DNA of 51,798 nt from contig JAAYDA010000069.1 of assembly GCA_012729505.1 (NCBI GenBank), positions 1-51,798 on the forward strand, in the 5' to 3' direction. This document shows, in pieces, positions 25,977 through 35,465 of the stretch (its first letter is position 1; each line of letters opens with the position of its first letter). The notes beneath the pieces were generated by a model. That model saw nothing but the letters and a program-made list of their open reading frames with translations, was not told where the DNA came from and did no database searches. Both the position numbers and the translations under genes were made by a program. Source of the stretch: Syntrophomonadaceae bacterium. Its GTDB lineage: Bacteria > Bacillota > Syntrophomonadia > Syntrophomonadales > DTU052.

Positions 25977-28208
25977 ATGCGATTCAGACTAATGAGTAAT
26001 GAAATACCGGAAGAATTCATAACCAAAACCGGTTCATCTCTTCTGGCCGCTATTCTGTGGAATCGCGGCTACCGTTCACTGGATGATATTAAACCATTCC
26101 TTAACCCTGATTCTTATGTACCCTCCGGCCATGAGGTTCTACCCGGCCTCTTTGAAGCAGCCGAAATTGTTAAAGAAACGGTCCGGAATTCAGGCAAAAT
26201 CGCAATTTATGGTGATTACGACGTGGATGGGATAACATCTGCCGCGCTTCTGGTGAGAACCTTACGGAAGGCCGGCGGTGAGGTGGTGTACCATATACCG
26301 AACAGATTTACCGAAGGTTATGGAATGAACCCGGATGTGATCAGACAACTGGCTGCCAGCGGCTGCAGTCTTATTGTGACCTGTGACTGTGGAATCAGCA
26401 ATCATAACGAAATATTGCTGGCCAAAGAGCTGGGGATGAGGGTAATTGTAACAGACCATCATACTCTGCCGGAGGTGATGGTTGAGGCCGATGTGGCAGT
26501 GAATCCTAAGATGCTGGATGAAAATCATCCCTGTTATTATATTCCCGGGGTGGGAGTGGCATATCTTCTGTCTCAGGCTGTGCAGAGTGTGATGGCTTTT
26601 GAATTGGATTTTGATCCTTTGCAGCTGGTGGCCCTGGGGGTAATCTGCGATGTAGTCCCGTTGGCCAAAGAAAACCGATACTGGGCCCGGAAAGGATTGA
26701 CTGCCTTAAATTCTGAGGAGGGGACATTGCCGGGAATCAAAGCTCTTGTTGAGGTTGCCCGGGTTAAATATGTTGATGAAGATACGGTTGGGTTTCAGAT
26801 TGGTCCCCGGTTAAATGCACCTGGCCGCATGGCATCGGCGGAAATATGTGTGGAATTATTGCTGACAGATGACAGGGAGAAGGCTTATCAGCTGGCAGCT
26901 GAAATCGATGCCCTTAATGAAGAGAGAAAGCTTCTGGTCAGTCAGGTCCTCCATTCCCTTGATGGAGTTGAACCGGATGGCTGTATTGTGGAATATAATG
27001 AATTCTGGCATGAAGGTATTATTGGTATTGTCGCCGGCAGACTTTGTGAGACTTATCAGGTGCCGGTAGTTCTTATGACCGGTAAAAAGGATGGCTCGAT
27101 TATAACCGGTTCGGCCCGTTCAGTTGAAGGGGTTAATGTTTTTGATGTTTTTTCCAGGGTGCAGAGCCTTTTGGTTAAATTTGGAGGACATGCCGGTGCA
27201 GCCGGACTGAGCACTACCAAGGATAAACTTCCCGAGCTTATAAGGAGACTTAGAACAGAGTTATCGGTTGATAAATCAGAGGCCGAATTGTTTATTGATC
27301 TGGAAGCTAAGTTTGATTATTTTGATCTTACTGTTTATCAGGAGCTAAAAAAACTGGCACCTTATGGAGAAGAGTTCCCCAGGCCGATATTCAGATCAGC
27401 GGGGGTAGAAATAACAGGCTTCGAAACCATAGGAAATGGGAAGCATACCCGATTAAAGCTTAAACATGGCAATGGGTCAGTTACCGGAGTGTGGTGGAAT
27501 ACTCTGATATCTGATATCTTCACTAATGCTTCCCTGACTTTCAGAATTGGTGTTAATGATTTCAATGAGGAACAGACTTTGCAGCTAGAAGTTTTGGGAT
27601 TGGAAGGCCCTCAAATCACAAGGGGGCGGAGTTTGGAATTGGAGGATATGAGATACCTGCCTGGTGTCAGGCCTCCTGATTTTTTCGGCCCGCAAATTGG
27701 AATATTTGCAGAAGGCTTAAGAGCAGATGAGGGATCTTTCGACCGGACCGGGATACAATTATGCCAGACTCTGGTATTGGCCACAATACCACCGGGGTTG
27801 ACTCTGTTAAAACACCTGGTGGACAAAAGCCGGTGCTCAAAGCTGGTGCTGGGGTATGAGGCAAGCACCTCAAGGCCCCCTTTAATGCACCGTTTAATGG
27901 GGATAGTAAAGGCAGGAATCAAGAATGGCTCGGTACTGACCATCCCGGGAATCGCCTCTGCATGTGAGGCCTCAGACAGTGCTGTAATCGCAGGCTTAAA
28001 GCTATTAGAATCCAACGGATATTTGAAGCTTGAAATGGAAGGGAGCCATTTGAATATCCAGCTTCTGCCGGGTGAGAGAATAAGTAAAGAAAACATATAC
28101 TACCGGCGACTGGTGGTGGCTGAAGAAGAAACAGCCGCCTTCAGAGAGTGGATGAGTTCAGTCACGCCAGAGGAATTGGCAGCGTTAATTAATGCCGGTA
28201 GTAATTGA
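25977..28208 (+). CDS. recJ: Single-stranded-DNA-specific exonuclease RecJ
   Basis: A 743-residue 5'-3' exonuclease of the DHH family used in recombination and mismatch repair. Catalytic motifs are YGDYDVDG (about 78-85), TCDCGISN and TDHHTLPE, then GPRLNAPGRM, and the DHHA1 motif FGGHAGAAGLS. After the core and OB fold comes a C-terminal extension of about 170 residues as in other Firmicutes; part of it looks like a winged helix. The ATG has GAGGTG upstream, only 11 bases after the nuclease gene. It is therefore the fourth gene of a DNA end-processing operon, which supports the AddAB-like reading of the upstream three. Confidence 0.94.
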   Translation: MRFRLMSNEIPEEFITKTGSSLLAAILWNRGYRSLDDIKPFLNPDSYVPSGHEVLPGLFEAAEIVKETVRNSGKIAIYGDYDVDGITSAALLVRTLRKAGGEVVYHIPNRFTEGYGMNPDVIRQLAASGCSLIVTCDCGISNHNEILLAKELGMRVIVTDHHTLPEVMVEADVAVNPKMLDENHPCYYIPGVGVAYLLSQAVQSVMAFELDFDPLQLVALGVICDVVPLAKENRYWARKGLTALNSEEGTLPGIKALVEVARVKYVDEDTVGFQIGPRLNAPGRMASAEICVELLLTDDREKAYQLAAEIDALNEERKLLVSQVLHSLDGVEPDGCIVEYNEFWHEGIIGIVAGRLCETYQVPVVLMTGKKDGSIITGSARSVEGVNVFDVFSRVQSLLVKFGGHAGAAGLSTTKDKLPELIRRLRTELSVDKSEAELFIDLEAKFDYFDLTVYQELKKLAPYGEEFPRPIFRSAGVEITGFETIGNGKHTRLKLKHGNGSVTGVWWNTLISDIFTNASLTFRIGVNDFNEEQTLQLEVLGLEGPQITRGRSLELEDMRYLPGVRPPDFFGPQIGIFAEGLRADEGSFDRTGIQLCQTLVLATIPPGLTLLKHLVDKSRCSKLVLGYEASTSRPPLMHRLMGIVKAGIKNGSVLTIPGIASACEASDSAVIAGLKLLESNGYLKLEMEGSHLNIQLLPGERISKENIYYRRLVVAEEETAAFREWMSSVTPEELAALINAGSN

Positions 28209-28229
28209 AGTAAAAAGTGCTCCCGCTGA

Positions 28230-29447
28230 TCAGCTGGACTTGTATTTCGAGCCCGCTTCTTTCCGGAGGTACTGCACGGTTTTATTCATGTGGGTCTGGT
28301 GGGATCCCTTCACGAGAATGAGCGCATCCGGCTTGATCATTGTTTTAATGTGGCGATGTAATGATTTGCGGTTAAAGGTATGAATGGCTCTGCCCGGCGG
28401 GAAGCCGTGCTTAACAGCGGTAGTCTGGATTTCCTGGGCAGATTTGCCATAAGTAAAAAGGAAGTCGATATTCTGGCCGGAAACGTATCGCCCCACAGTC
28501 TGATGTCCCGTTTTTGAGTAGCGGCCCAGTTCGGACATGCTGCCCAGTACCAGAATTTTAGGGCGGCCCGGGAGATTTGAAAGCACATCTATGGCAGCCT
28601 TGACAGAATGGGGATTGGCATTAAATGTGTCGTCGATGATTCGGGCTTTGTTTTTGGTACGATAGACAACCAGGCGACGGTGGGGTTTACTGTAGCTTCT
28701 CAGTCCGGCTTTAATATCACCGGCATTAAAACCTAAACGGTCAGAAACAGCAATAGAAAAAAGGGCATTGTAAACATTATGCACCCCATAAACCGGAATA
28801 GAAAAGTTATGATCAATTCCTTTCAGGGTGACGTTAAATGACATGCCGTTATCAGCATAACGAATGTTATGTGCAGTGTAGTCGCTTTTTCCTTTAATAG
28901 ATACGGTTTTGATGGTTCCGCGGAAAGGTTTGAGCTTCAGTTTTTTTGAATTGGCGTCATCGGCGTTAAGATAGAGGGTTCCGGTTTTCTTCATATATTG
29001 GGCAAGTTGAGATTTGGCTTTGATCAAACTGGAAAGGTCGCCGCCAAAGTTTCCTATGTGAGCGGTTCCAACCATAGTAATCACCGCAATATTTGGCTTT
29101 ATTATCTGACATTGCCGGCGCAGATGCCCACGGCCCGACATTCCGAATTCAAGAACTGCCGCCTGGTGAAAGGGACGTATACTCTTGGCGTGTTTACGCA
29201 TGGACTTGCGGTTATTCCGATTATACATAGACTTGTATACCTTCCACCTTCTCTTCAATATGGAAGCAATCATCTCTTTGGTGGTGGTTTTGCCCGAACT
29301 CCCGGCCACAGCAATAATCGGCTTTTTTAAAACAACCTGCTTCAGAAACAATCCCCCTCTCCTGTTTTCAAGATAATATATGCACCCATTTATTAATTCG
29401 TCCACGAAAATACCGAATGTTTCGGTGAAAGCTGCATGATTAGACAC
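28230..29447 (-). CDS. MurF-like Mur ligase without the usual N-terminal domain
   Basis: A 405-residue Mur ligase with P-loop AGSSGKTTT (48-56), a carbamylated-lysine region near SLIKAKSQL, NADDANSKKL and DDTFNANPHSVKAA, followed by LGSMSELG as in MurF. MurF joins D-Ala-D-Ala to UDP-MurNAc-tripeptide. Here the UDP-substrate domain before the P-loop is missing (about 45 residues instead of about 100), so the substrate may differ. It is rich in Lys and Arg. The GTG at 29447 has no ribosome binding site. A TTG at 29351 has AGGAG 7 bases upstream and could be the true start. It is single and convergent with recJ (21 bases between stops). Confidence 0.75.
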   Translation of the reverse strand: MSNHAAFTETFGIFVDELINGCIYYLENRRGGLFLKQVVLKKPIIAVAGSSGKTTTKEMIASILKRRWKVYKSMYNRNNRKSMRKHAKSIRPFHQAAVLEFGMSGRGHLRRQCQIIKPNIAVITMVGTAHIGNFGGDLSSLIKAKSQLAQYMKKTGTLYLNADDANSKKLKLKPFRGTIKTVSIKGKSDYTAHNIRYADNGMSFNVTLKGIDHNFSIPVYGVHNVYNALFSIAVSDRLGFNAGDIKAGLRSYSKPHRRLVVYRTKNKARIIDDTFNANPHSVKAAIDVLSNLPGRPKILVLGSMSELGRYSKTGHQTVGRYVSGQNIDFLFTYGKSAQEIQTTAVKHGFPPGRAIHTFNRKSLHRHIKTMIKPDALILVKGSHQTHMNKTVQYLRKEAGSKYKSS

Positions 29448-29529
29448 ATTATAAGGTAAGATTAAAGCAGAATCTATTTATTAGGTTTTAGATATTCTTA
29501 TAACAATATATAGAAAGGAGCCCTGTAAA

Positions 29530-30666
29530 ATGGATTTTAAATTGAGTAAAGAACAGGAAATGATTCAAAAGGCGGCCCGTGAATTTGCTGAGAAAAGCAT
29601 TAGGCCCATAGCCGGACAGATTGAGAAGGAAGGCATGATTCCTGCAGAAATCATGCAAGGTATGGCTGATTTAGAGCTCTTTGGAATAGCCTATCCTGAA
29701 GAGTATGGCGGAACAGGTGCCGGATATGTTTGTTATGTTCTGGCTGCGGAACAGATTGCTCAGGCCAGTTCCAGTGTCGCCGGAGTCTATTCGGTTCATT
29801 ACCTGGGTACCAGTGCCATCGCCAGCTTTGGGAGTCCCGAGCAAAAAGCCAAATATTTGCCTTTGGCCGGAAGCGGGGAAAAGATCTCCTCCTTTGCGTT
29901 TACAGAGCCTGGAACAGGGTCAGACCCCAAGCAGATTACTACCGTTGCAATCAGGGATGGAGATGATTATGTTATTAATGGAGTCAAACGATTTATCTCC
30001 GCCGCTTATTTGGAAGGACCTATCGTTATTTTTGCCAGAGATTCAGAAACCGGTCATCCTACTGCTTTGCTGGTGGATAAATTCTGTCCCGGTTATTCGG
30101 TGTCTGAGCCGTGGAAAAAGATCGGCCTTCATGGCAGTAAGGTTGTGGATGTGTATCTCAAAGATGTCCGGGTTCCTGCTTCCGCCGTCCTTGGACCTAA
30201 AGGCCAGGGATATCAGGTTTTGCAGGCGGGCATTTCTTTCGGGAAAGTAGGGATGTGTGCCGGCAGCCTCGGGGGAATGCAGGCAGCATTAGATGCCAGT
30301 ATCAAATACGCCAAAGAAAAAAGCCATCGCGAAGGCACCATTGCCAAATTTCCTACTATTCAAGTGGCCATAGCAAAAATGGCGGAAAAGGTAGAAGCTT
30401 CACGCTGGCTTACTTATCGATTAGCCTGGCTGGCCGACAACACCACCGATTTAATCTCATTTGCAAAAATGGCGGCAATGACCAAAGCGTTTGTAGCGGA
30501 AGCGGGGGTTGACGTGGCCCGGCTTGCTGTTGGAGTACATGGCTCCTATGGTCTTATGGATGATTACGAAGTATCGCACATCTATTGTGATGCCATTATT
30601 TCCGAACAGACGGAAGGAGTTGCAGATATGCAGCGTCTGATCACCGGAGGCAGCCTATTGCGCTAA
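29530..30666 (+). CDS. Acyl-CoA dehydrogenase
   Basis: A 378-residue FAD enzyme that forms trans-2-enoyl-CoA from acyl-CoA and passes electrons to ETF. It shows the N-terminal helix domain (LSKEQEMIQKAAREFAEK), FAFTEPGTGSDP (FAD/substrate loop), and a C-terminal SEQTEGVADMQRL. The glutamate before Gly in that last motif aligns with the catalytic base of the short-chain group, though the usual YEGT reads TEGV here. The ATG follows AAAGGAG. It is transcribed alone. No etfAB genes are in the window. The substrate could be butyryl-CoA or another short or branched acyl-CoA. Confidence 0.92.
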   Translation: MDFKLSKEQEMIQKAAREFAEKSIRPIAGQIEKEGMIPAEIMQGMADLELFGIAYPEEYGGTGAGYVCYVLAAEQIAQASSSVAGVYSVHYLGTSAIASFGSPEQKAKYLPLAGSGEKISSFAFTEPGTGSDPKQITTVAIRDGDDYVINGVKRFISAAYLEGPIVIFARDSETGHPTALLVDKFCPGYSVSEPWKKIGLHGSKVVDVYLKDVRVPASAVLGPKGQGYQVLQAGISFGKVGMCAGSLGGMQAALDASIKYAKEKSHREGTIAKFPTIQVAIAKMAEKVEASRWLTYRLAWLADNTTDLISFAKMAAMTKAFVAEAGVDVARLAVGVHGSYGLMDDYEVSHIYCDAIISEQTEGVADMQRLITGGSLLR

Positions 30667-31104
30667 GATTTTTGCAGCTATAATAATACCTGGCCAGGAT
30701 AATTCCGGCTGAAAGCCGGGGGGCCATGCAATACCATGATTAATAATGGGGAGACGGTAATGTGCCGTTCTCCTCATTATATATTTCCCCGGAAACATAT
30801 GACTTCACCCCAATAATCAGCTGGAAAATCAAATCGCAATATGAGGGAGGTTAATTCTAAACCGATATGGTAAATTTTTTTGGCAGGAATTATTAGTATC
30901 GAAGGATAATTTATTCTGGTAGGTTAAATAATTTTCTGCTGGTGATTTATTCACTTATGCCATATAATCAATCAGGCTGCCCCATTTAGAATCATGATAA
31001 TGACTGCGGTTGTCATATTCTAAAATAGGTGAGGCAACGAACGATTTGCAAAGAAGGATTTGCGGGTATTTGTTGTAAAGAGGAAAGCTGGAGGAAATGC
31101 AGAT
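30667..31104. other. Intergenic region with two hairpins
   Basis: No gene seen. It contains two hairpins after the dehydrogenase gene (30691-30779) and a weak dyad TAGAAT (30987-30992) / ATTCTA (31017-31022) ahead of psd. The rest is AT-rich and probably holds the psd promoter, though no clear -35/-10 pair is seen. Confidence 0.5.
30691..30779 (+). terminator. Tandem hairpins ending the acyl-CoA dehydrogenase transcript
   Basis: Hairpin 1: CCGGCT-GAA-AGCCGG (30705-30719) inside an outer TGGCC/GGCCA pair. Hairpin 2: 30744-30757 with 30765-30779, a 13-14-bp stem with one bulge and a 7-base loop, followed by TATATTT. Confidence 0.65.
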
Positions 31105-31737
31105 ATGAAGCAATATCCTGTTGCCAAAGAAGGCTGGTCCATAATAATAGTTCTGCTGTTGATCAGTTTGCTTACCGGGCATTTCTTCGGATGGTGGGCC
31201 ATACTGCCCTTCACTGCAGCTATTTTTACGGTCTTTTTTTTTCGCAACCCCCAAAGGTCGATTCCAGACATGGATGGAATCTTTGTCTCACCTGCAGATG
31301 GTGTCATTATTAACATTGAGCAACAGCACGAAGACCGTTATCTGGGGGAGGAGGCTGTTAAAATCAGTATCTTCTTAAGCCTTTTTAATGTTCATGTTAA
31401 TCGCAGCCCAGTGGAAGGAAAAGTAGCGTATCTGGAGCAGTTTTCCGGGAAAAACCTGCCGGCCAATCGTCTCGAAGCCGGCCATTTGAATGTTAAGAAT
31501 TGTATGGGGCTTGAGAGTGAATGGGGTAAAGTCATGGTAGTTCAGATCACCGGCTTGATTGCCCGACGTCTTGTATGTTGGGCCAGAGTTGGCGACCAGC
31601 TGGAACGCGGAGAGAGATTTGGGCTGATAAAATTTGGCTCATGTACGGAAATATATCTGCCTAAAAATATAGTGCTGAACGTAAAGCCCGGGGACCGGGT
31701 AAAAGGTGGAGCAACAACACTGGGGAGGTTTGAGTAA
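31105..31737 (+). CDS. psd: Phosphatidylserine decarboxylase (short, pyruvoyl type)
   Basis: A 210-residue proenzyme that makes phosphatidylethanolamine from phosphatidylserine at the membrane. Two hydrophobic segments lie at residues 12-46, then FRNPQR, VSPADG and LFNVHVNRSPVEG, typical of the family. Self-cleavage before Ser179 in KFGSCTE gives the pyruvoyl group; the length matches the short archaeal/Firmicute form. The ATG at 31105 follows GGAGG by about 10 bases. A TTG at 31060 opens the same frame but has no support. It overlaps pssA by one base, so decarboxylase and synthase are coupled. Confidence 0.92.
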   Translation: MKQYPVAKEGWSIIIVLLLISLLTGHFFGWWAILPFTAAIFTVFFFRNPQRSIPDMDGIFVSPADGVIINIEQQHEDRYLGEEAVKISIFLSLFNVHVNRSPVEGKVAYLEQFSGKNLPANRLEAGHLNVKNCMGLESEWGKVMVVQITGLIARRLVCWARVGDQLERGERFGLIKFGSCTEIYLPKNIVLNVKPGDRVKGGATTLGRFE

Positions 31738-32261
31738 TGGTATTCCTGCCCAATATGCTAACATTATTTAATCTTATTTTCGGAGTAATTTCGTTAATGT
31801 ATGCTTTCGAAAATGAAGTCATTCTGGCGGCGGTGTTTATTTTGCTGGCCGGGGTAATGGATGTTTTAGATGGAAAAGTAGCCCGGAAGCTTAATGTGTC
31901 TTCCGACTTTGGCAAGGAACTAGATTCTTTGGCGGATTTAGTGTCCTTTGGAGTGGCCCCGGCGTTTCTGGTTTTTGTTTTATTTCGCACGTCTCCAATT
32001 TCTCAGCTGCAGAGTTTCATGATTGTCGCTTCCGGATTGATTTTTATCATGAGTGGTGCTTACCGATTAGCAAGATTTAATGTGCTGAACATATCCGAAT
32101 TTTTTGTGGGAGTACCTATTACCATGGCCGGAGGAATTGTTGGTTTGGCGGTATTGGCCTGGCCGGGCGCAAGTGGCTGGTTTTATGTGACAACTCTGTT
32201 GGTTCTCTCCGGGCTGATGATCAGCAAAATATCAGTTCCCAAGCTCTTCCGCTTTCGTTAA
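31737..32261 (+). CDS. pssA: CDP-diacylglycerol-serine O-phosphatidyltransferase
   Basis: A 174-residue membrane enzyme that makes phosphatidylserine from CDP-diacylglycerol and serine. The CDP-alcohol phosphatidyltransferase motif is complete: D42, D45-G46, A49-R50, G59, D63 and D67. About five or six hydrophobic segments surround it. It follows psd with a one-base overlap, the standard Firmicute arrangement. Together they supply phosphatidylethanolamine. The tail after LPKLFRFR-like residues is short compared with longer homologues. Confidence 0.93.
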   Translation: MVFLPNMLTLFNLIFGVISLMYAFENEVILAAVFILLAGVMDVLDGKVARKLNVSSDFGKELDSLADLVSFGVAPAFLVFVLFRTSPISQLQSFMIVASGLIFIMSGAYRLARFNVLNISEFFVGVPITMAGGIVGLAVLAWPGASGWFYVTTLLVLSGLMISKISVPKLFRFR

Positions 32262-32391
32262 CGCAAGTTAACCCCTATCAGATTGAAAATAGTTTCTAAA
32301 TTATTCATATATAATTAATATTTTTTGCAGGATGTTTGGCCTTATTTGTCGAAACGACCAATTATAATCAATCTGCAAGGAAGTACCTGCT

Positions 32392-33864
32392 ATGTCTACC
32401 ATGAGTTTCAACTCGTTGCGTAAAATCCTGCTGTTAATTGTCTCAATTGTTGTTTGTTGGTCATTTCTGGTTATAGAGACCCAGGCTTCCACAGGAACTG
32501 TAACGGGTTCAGTTCTTAATATTCGTGATGGGCCGGGAACCCAGTATGCAAAAAAAGGTTCATTGCTAAAGGGAGCCTCAGTTACCATCACCGAGAGCCG
32601 GGGTTCGTGGCTTAAAATCAAGCTGAACAGCGGCTTGGCAGGATGGGTTCATGTCGATTACATAAAAACTTCAACCCCGTCCACTTCAACACCTGCTGTG
32701 TCATCGGTTTCTCAAGGTGCAACCGGCACTGTTACCGGTTCGGTTGTTAATGTCCGGGAGGGGCCTGGCACTCAGTACAACAAAAAGGGATCGGTTGCTA
32801 AGGGACAAAAAGTCAAAATAAATGCTGCCAGCTCCTCTTGGGTGAACATTACCCTTGGCAATGGAGTAGTGGGTTGGATCTCTGCTCAATATGTTAAAGC
32901 CGATCCTGTGGCAGAAAATCCGGTCAATAATGAGCCAACCCCCGCATCAAGCAACGATTCGTCCTCTAAGATCGAAGTCACCGGATCTATAGTTAACCTG
33001 CGGGAAGGCCCGGGAACCCATTACCTTACCCGGGGTCAGGTTAGTAAAGGTGATCAGCTGGATCTGATGGAAGAGCAGAATGGATGGTACAAGGTGCAAA
33101 CATCGCGAGGTATAGCCTGGTTAGCAGGTGGGCTGGCTCGAGTCCTGACGCCACCATCAGCCATTGCTGAGGAAATTCAATCACCAGCTAATCCCGTACC
33201 CGTTGAAGATCCAATTACTCCAACCGGCGAAATTCCTTTACCAGGGGAAATTAATTCGAATTCGGAGACGCCCTCAAAATTGCCGGGAATTGCCAGAGTA
33301 ATGCTGGATCCTGGTCATGGCGGGCAAGATCCGGGGGCCATTGGTATCACCGGCAGCTATGAGAAGGATGTGAATCTGACTATAGCTAATAAGACCGCCC
33401 AACTGTTAAGAAATTCTGGTGTGGATGTGCTAATGACCCGTAGTGACGACAGATACATTACCTTGAATGGCAGGGTCGACATTGCTAATGCGTCAGACGC
33501 ATCGATTTTTGTCAGCATTCATTCCAACAGTACGACCAACCGGGAAACCAACGGGACCATGGTGTTCTATTATGTTGATCAGAATATCCCGGCGGCAGTT
33601 GCTCAGGCTTCGGAACGGGAGCAACTGGCGCGAATCATACAAAACAACCTGGTGCGAAGCTTAGGACGTGCTGACAAAGGCGTGCGGCAGAACAATTATG
33701 TAGTCATCAGATATACAGAGATTCCTGCTATTCTGGTTGAAACCGCTTACCTTAGCAATCTGGAAGAAGAGATGCTTTTGAATGACATTGCATTCCAGGA
33801 TCGTGCGGCTCAAGCTATAACCAATGGTATTATTGAATACTTTACGTCAAAAGGCATTCTCTAA
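32392..33864 (+). CDS. Secreted N-acetylmuramoyl-L-alanine amidase with three SH3b domains
   Basis: A 490-residue exported cell wall hydrolase. An N-terminal signal peptide (basic start, hydrophobic 13-28, cut near TQAS) is followed by three bacterial SH3 repeats (about 33-95, 105-170 and 190-245). Each starts TGSxxNxRxGPGTxY and binds the wall. A Pro/Thr-rich linker leads to an Amidase_3 domain (about 295-485) with zinc ligands in DPGHGGQDPG, EKDVNL and SIHSNS and the catalytic glutamate in LVETAYLSN. It cleaves the MurNAc-L-Ala bond, perhaps in cell separation or sporulation. The ATG follows GGAAG. Confidence 0.93.
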   Translation: MSTMSFNSLRKILLLIVSIVVCWSFLVIETQASTGTVTGSVLNIRDGPGTQYAKKGSLLKGASVTITESRGSWLKIKLNSGLAGWVHVDYIKTSTPSTSTPAVSSVSQGATGTVTGSVVNVREGPGTQYNKKGSVAKGQKVKINAASSSWVNITLGNGVVGWISAQYVKADPVAENPVNNEPTPASSNDSSSKIEVTGSIVNLREGPGTHYLTRGQVSKGDQLDLMEEQNGWYKVQTSRGIAWLAGGLARVLTPPSAIAEEIQSPANPVPVEDPITPTGEIPLPGEINSNSETPSKLPGIARVMLDPGHGGQDPGAIGITGSYEKDVNLTIANKTAQLLRNSGVDVLMTRSDDRYITLNGRVDIANASDASIFVSIHSNSTTNRETNGTMVFYYVDQNIPAAVAQASEREQLARIIQNNLVRSLGRADKGVRQNNYVVIRYTEIPAILVETAYLSNLEEEMLLNDIAFQDRAAQAITNGIIEYFTSKGIL

Positions 33865-33936
33865 TAAAAGTAACCAAGAAAAAAGAACAGGCTGATTGAG
33901 CGGGGGATTCCCGGTAGCGATGAGATTAGCCTTCGT

Positions 33937-33982
33937 CATCTAACGAACAGCATTGGCATATGCCAATGCTGTTCGTTAGATG
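33937..33982. repeat. Perfect 46-bp palindrome
   Basis: The 23 bases at 33937-33959 are the exact reverse complement of 33960-33982, with no central loop and no mismatch. It lies about 70 bases after the amidase stop and 57 bases before the carbonic anhydrase start. There is no T-run after it, so it is not a standard terminator. Possible uses: a cruciform, a large dyad operator or the scar of an element. Confidence 0.9.
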
Positions 33983-34038
33983 TGCCCGGCTGTAATATGG
34001 CATAATGAGAGTAATAAATTTGAGAGGGGGAGTCAGAT

Positions 34039-34569
34039 GTGGCAATTTATGAATTCGAAGGCAAAGTACCTCAGATCGGCGTGAATTCATTTGTTCATCC
34101 GGACGCAGTCCTGATCGGTGCGGTAGAAATCGGAGCAAATTGTTATATCGGCGCCAATGCCGTATTGCGTGCTGACACAGGGAAGATAAAAATTGGCAGC
34201 GGTACAAATGTACAGGATGGGGTTGTTATTCATGCAGACCCCGAAACAACGGCATTGATTGGAGAAAATAATCTGATCGGACATAAGGCCATGCTGCATG
34301 GGCCGCTGGTTATGGGTGAAGACATAATGATAGGCATAGGCGCCATTGTACTTATGAACTGTGAAATCGGAGATGGGTGTGTTATTGCGGCAGGAAGTGT
34401 AATAAAAAACAATAGTAAAATTCCCGCTCGGCGAATGATGGCGGGAATACCTGCCCAGGAGGTACGCCAGGTATCGGATCAAGTGGTGACATTTACGCAA
34501 ATCGGGGTCAAAATTTATCAGGAATTGGCGGAGCGTTCCCTCCGGGGCCTGAAAAGAGTTGACCTCTAG
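34039..34569 (+). CDS. Gamma-class carbonic anhydrase-like protein
   Basis: A 176-residue left-handed beta-helix protein built of hexapeptide repeats ([LIV]-G-x-x-x-x). The three zinc or iron ligands of gamma carbonic anhydrases are present: His65 (GVVIHADP), His82 and His87 (IGHKAMLHG). It probably interconverts CO2 and bicarbonate in the cytoplasm, or acts as a YrdA/PaaY-type protein with thioesterase side activity. The GTG at 34039 follows GAGAGGGGGAG; an ATG 2 bases earlier is in another frame and gives no known protein. It lies directly downstream of the 46-bp palindrome. Confidence 0.88.
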   Translation: MAIYEFEGKVPQIGVNSFVHPDAVLIGAVEIGANCYIGANAVLRADTGKIKIGSGTNVQDGVVIHADPETTALIGENNLIGHKAMLHGPLVMGEDIMIGIGAIVLMNCEIGDGCVIAAGSVIKNNSKIPARRMMAGIPAQEVRQVSDQVVTFTQIGVKIYQELAERSLRGLKRVDL

Positions 34570-34617
34570 ATAGCTGCTGGTGATGAATTAACGATACCAG
34601 GACAGAGGTGACAATTA

Positions 34618-35424
34618 ATGCTGGAAGTTAAACATCATGACGGGGTCCAGCTTACCAGAGGGATATTGAGCTTTCTAGGTGACCCTCTCAAAGCATGTTT
34701 CTATTTAGTGGATGGTCTTATGATCGATACCGGATCACGTACTATGGAGAGAGATGTGGTCCCATTATTGGAGGAAGTCAGGATAGAACAACTGGTTCTC
34801 ACTCATTTCCATGAGGATCATGTGGGTTTATCCTCCTGGGTGGCCAAAGCAAAAGGTGCTGAGGTCTTTATTCATGAGGATGCAGTAGAAAACACCAAGA
34901 AAAAAATTAATCTTCCCTGGTATCGCCGCAGCAGTTGGGGGATACCGGAACCTTTTGCTTCTAAACCATGTCCTTCGGTAATCGAAACGGATAATCACCG
35001 TTTCACAGTAATACCGACCCCGGGACACACCGACGATCATGTAGTATTCTACGAAGAATCTCGCGGATGGATCTTCACCGGTGATATGTTTGTGAATGCC
35101 ACTCCTGTGCAATGGGATCCAAGAGAATCGGCATCCGAAACTATTGACTCGCTTAAAAAGATACTCAGCCTTGATTTCGATACGGTTTTTTGCGGTCATG
35201 CCGGTATTCGCCGCAATGGAAAACGACTGATCCAGGCAAAACTTGATTATTTATTAAATTTGCAGGATAAAGTGTGGAGTCTGGTCCAAAAAGGATATTC
35301 GGTCCGTCAGATTAACCATTCGCTTTTTCCTAAAAAACCGCCCAGTACATATCTTACCTTGGGAGCATGGTCGTCATATCATCTGGTTAATTCATTGTAT
35401 CGGTCAAGTGTGGAACAGCCTTAG
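34618..35424 (+). CDS. Metallo-beta-lactamase-fold hydrolase
   Basis: A 268-residue MBL protein with two-metal site motifs THFHEDHVG (HxHxDH), TPGHTDDHV and TGDMF, and a C-terminal FCGHAG histidine. It resembles the glyoxalase II/lactonase-like group. A C-terminal helical segment of about 60 residues follows the core. The substrate is unknown. It is 48 bases after the carbonic anhydrase gene and may share its transcript. Confidence 0.82.
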   Translation: MLEVKHHDGVQLTRGILSFLGDPLKACFYLVDGLMIDTGSRTMERDVVPLLEEVRIEQLVLTHFHEDHVGLSSWVAKAKGAEVFIHEDAVENTKKKINLPWYRRSSWGIPEPFASKPCPSVIETDNHRFTVIPTPGHTDDHVVFYEESRGWIFTGDMFVNATPVQWDPRESASETIDSLKKILSLDFDTVFCGHAGIRRNGKRLIQAKLDYLLNLQDKVWSLVQKGYSVRQINHSLFPKKPPSTYLTLGAWSSYHLVNSLYRSSVEQP

Positions 35425-35465
35425 AAGAATATAATGCTATACGGGGGGGGGAAGGAACGCCTTTG

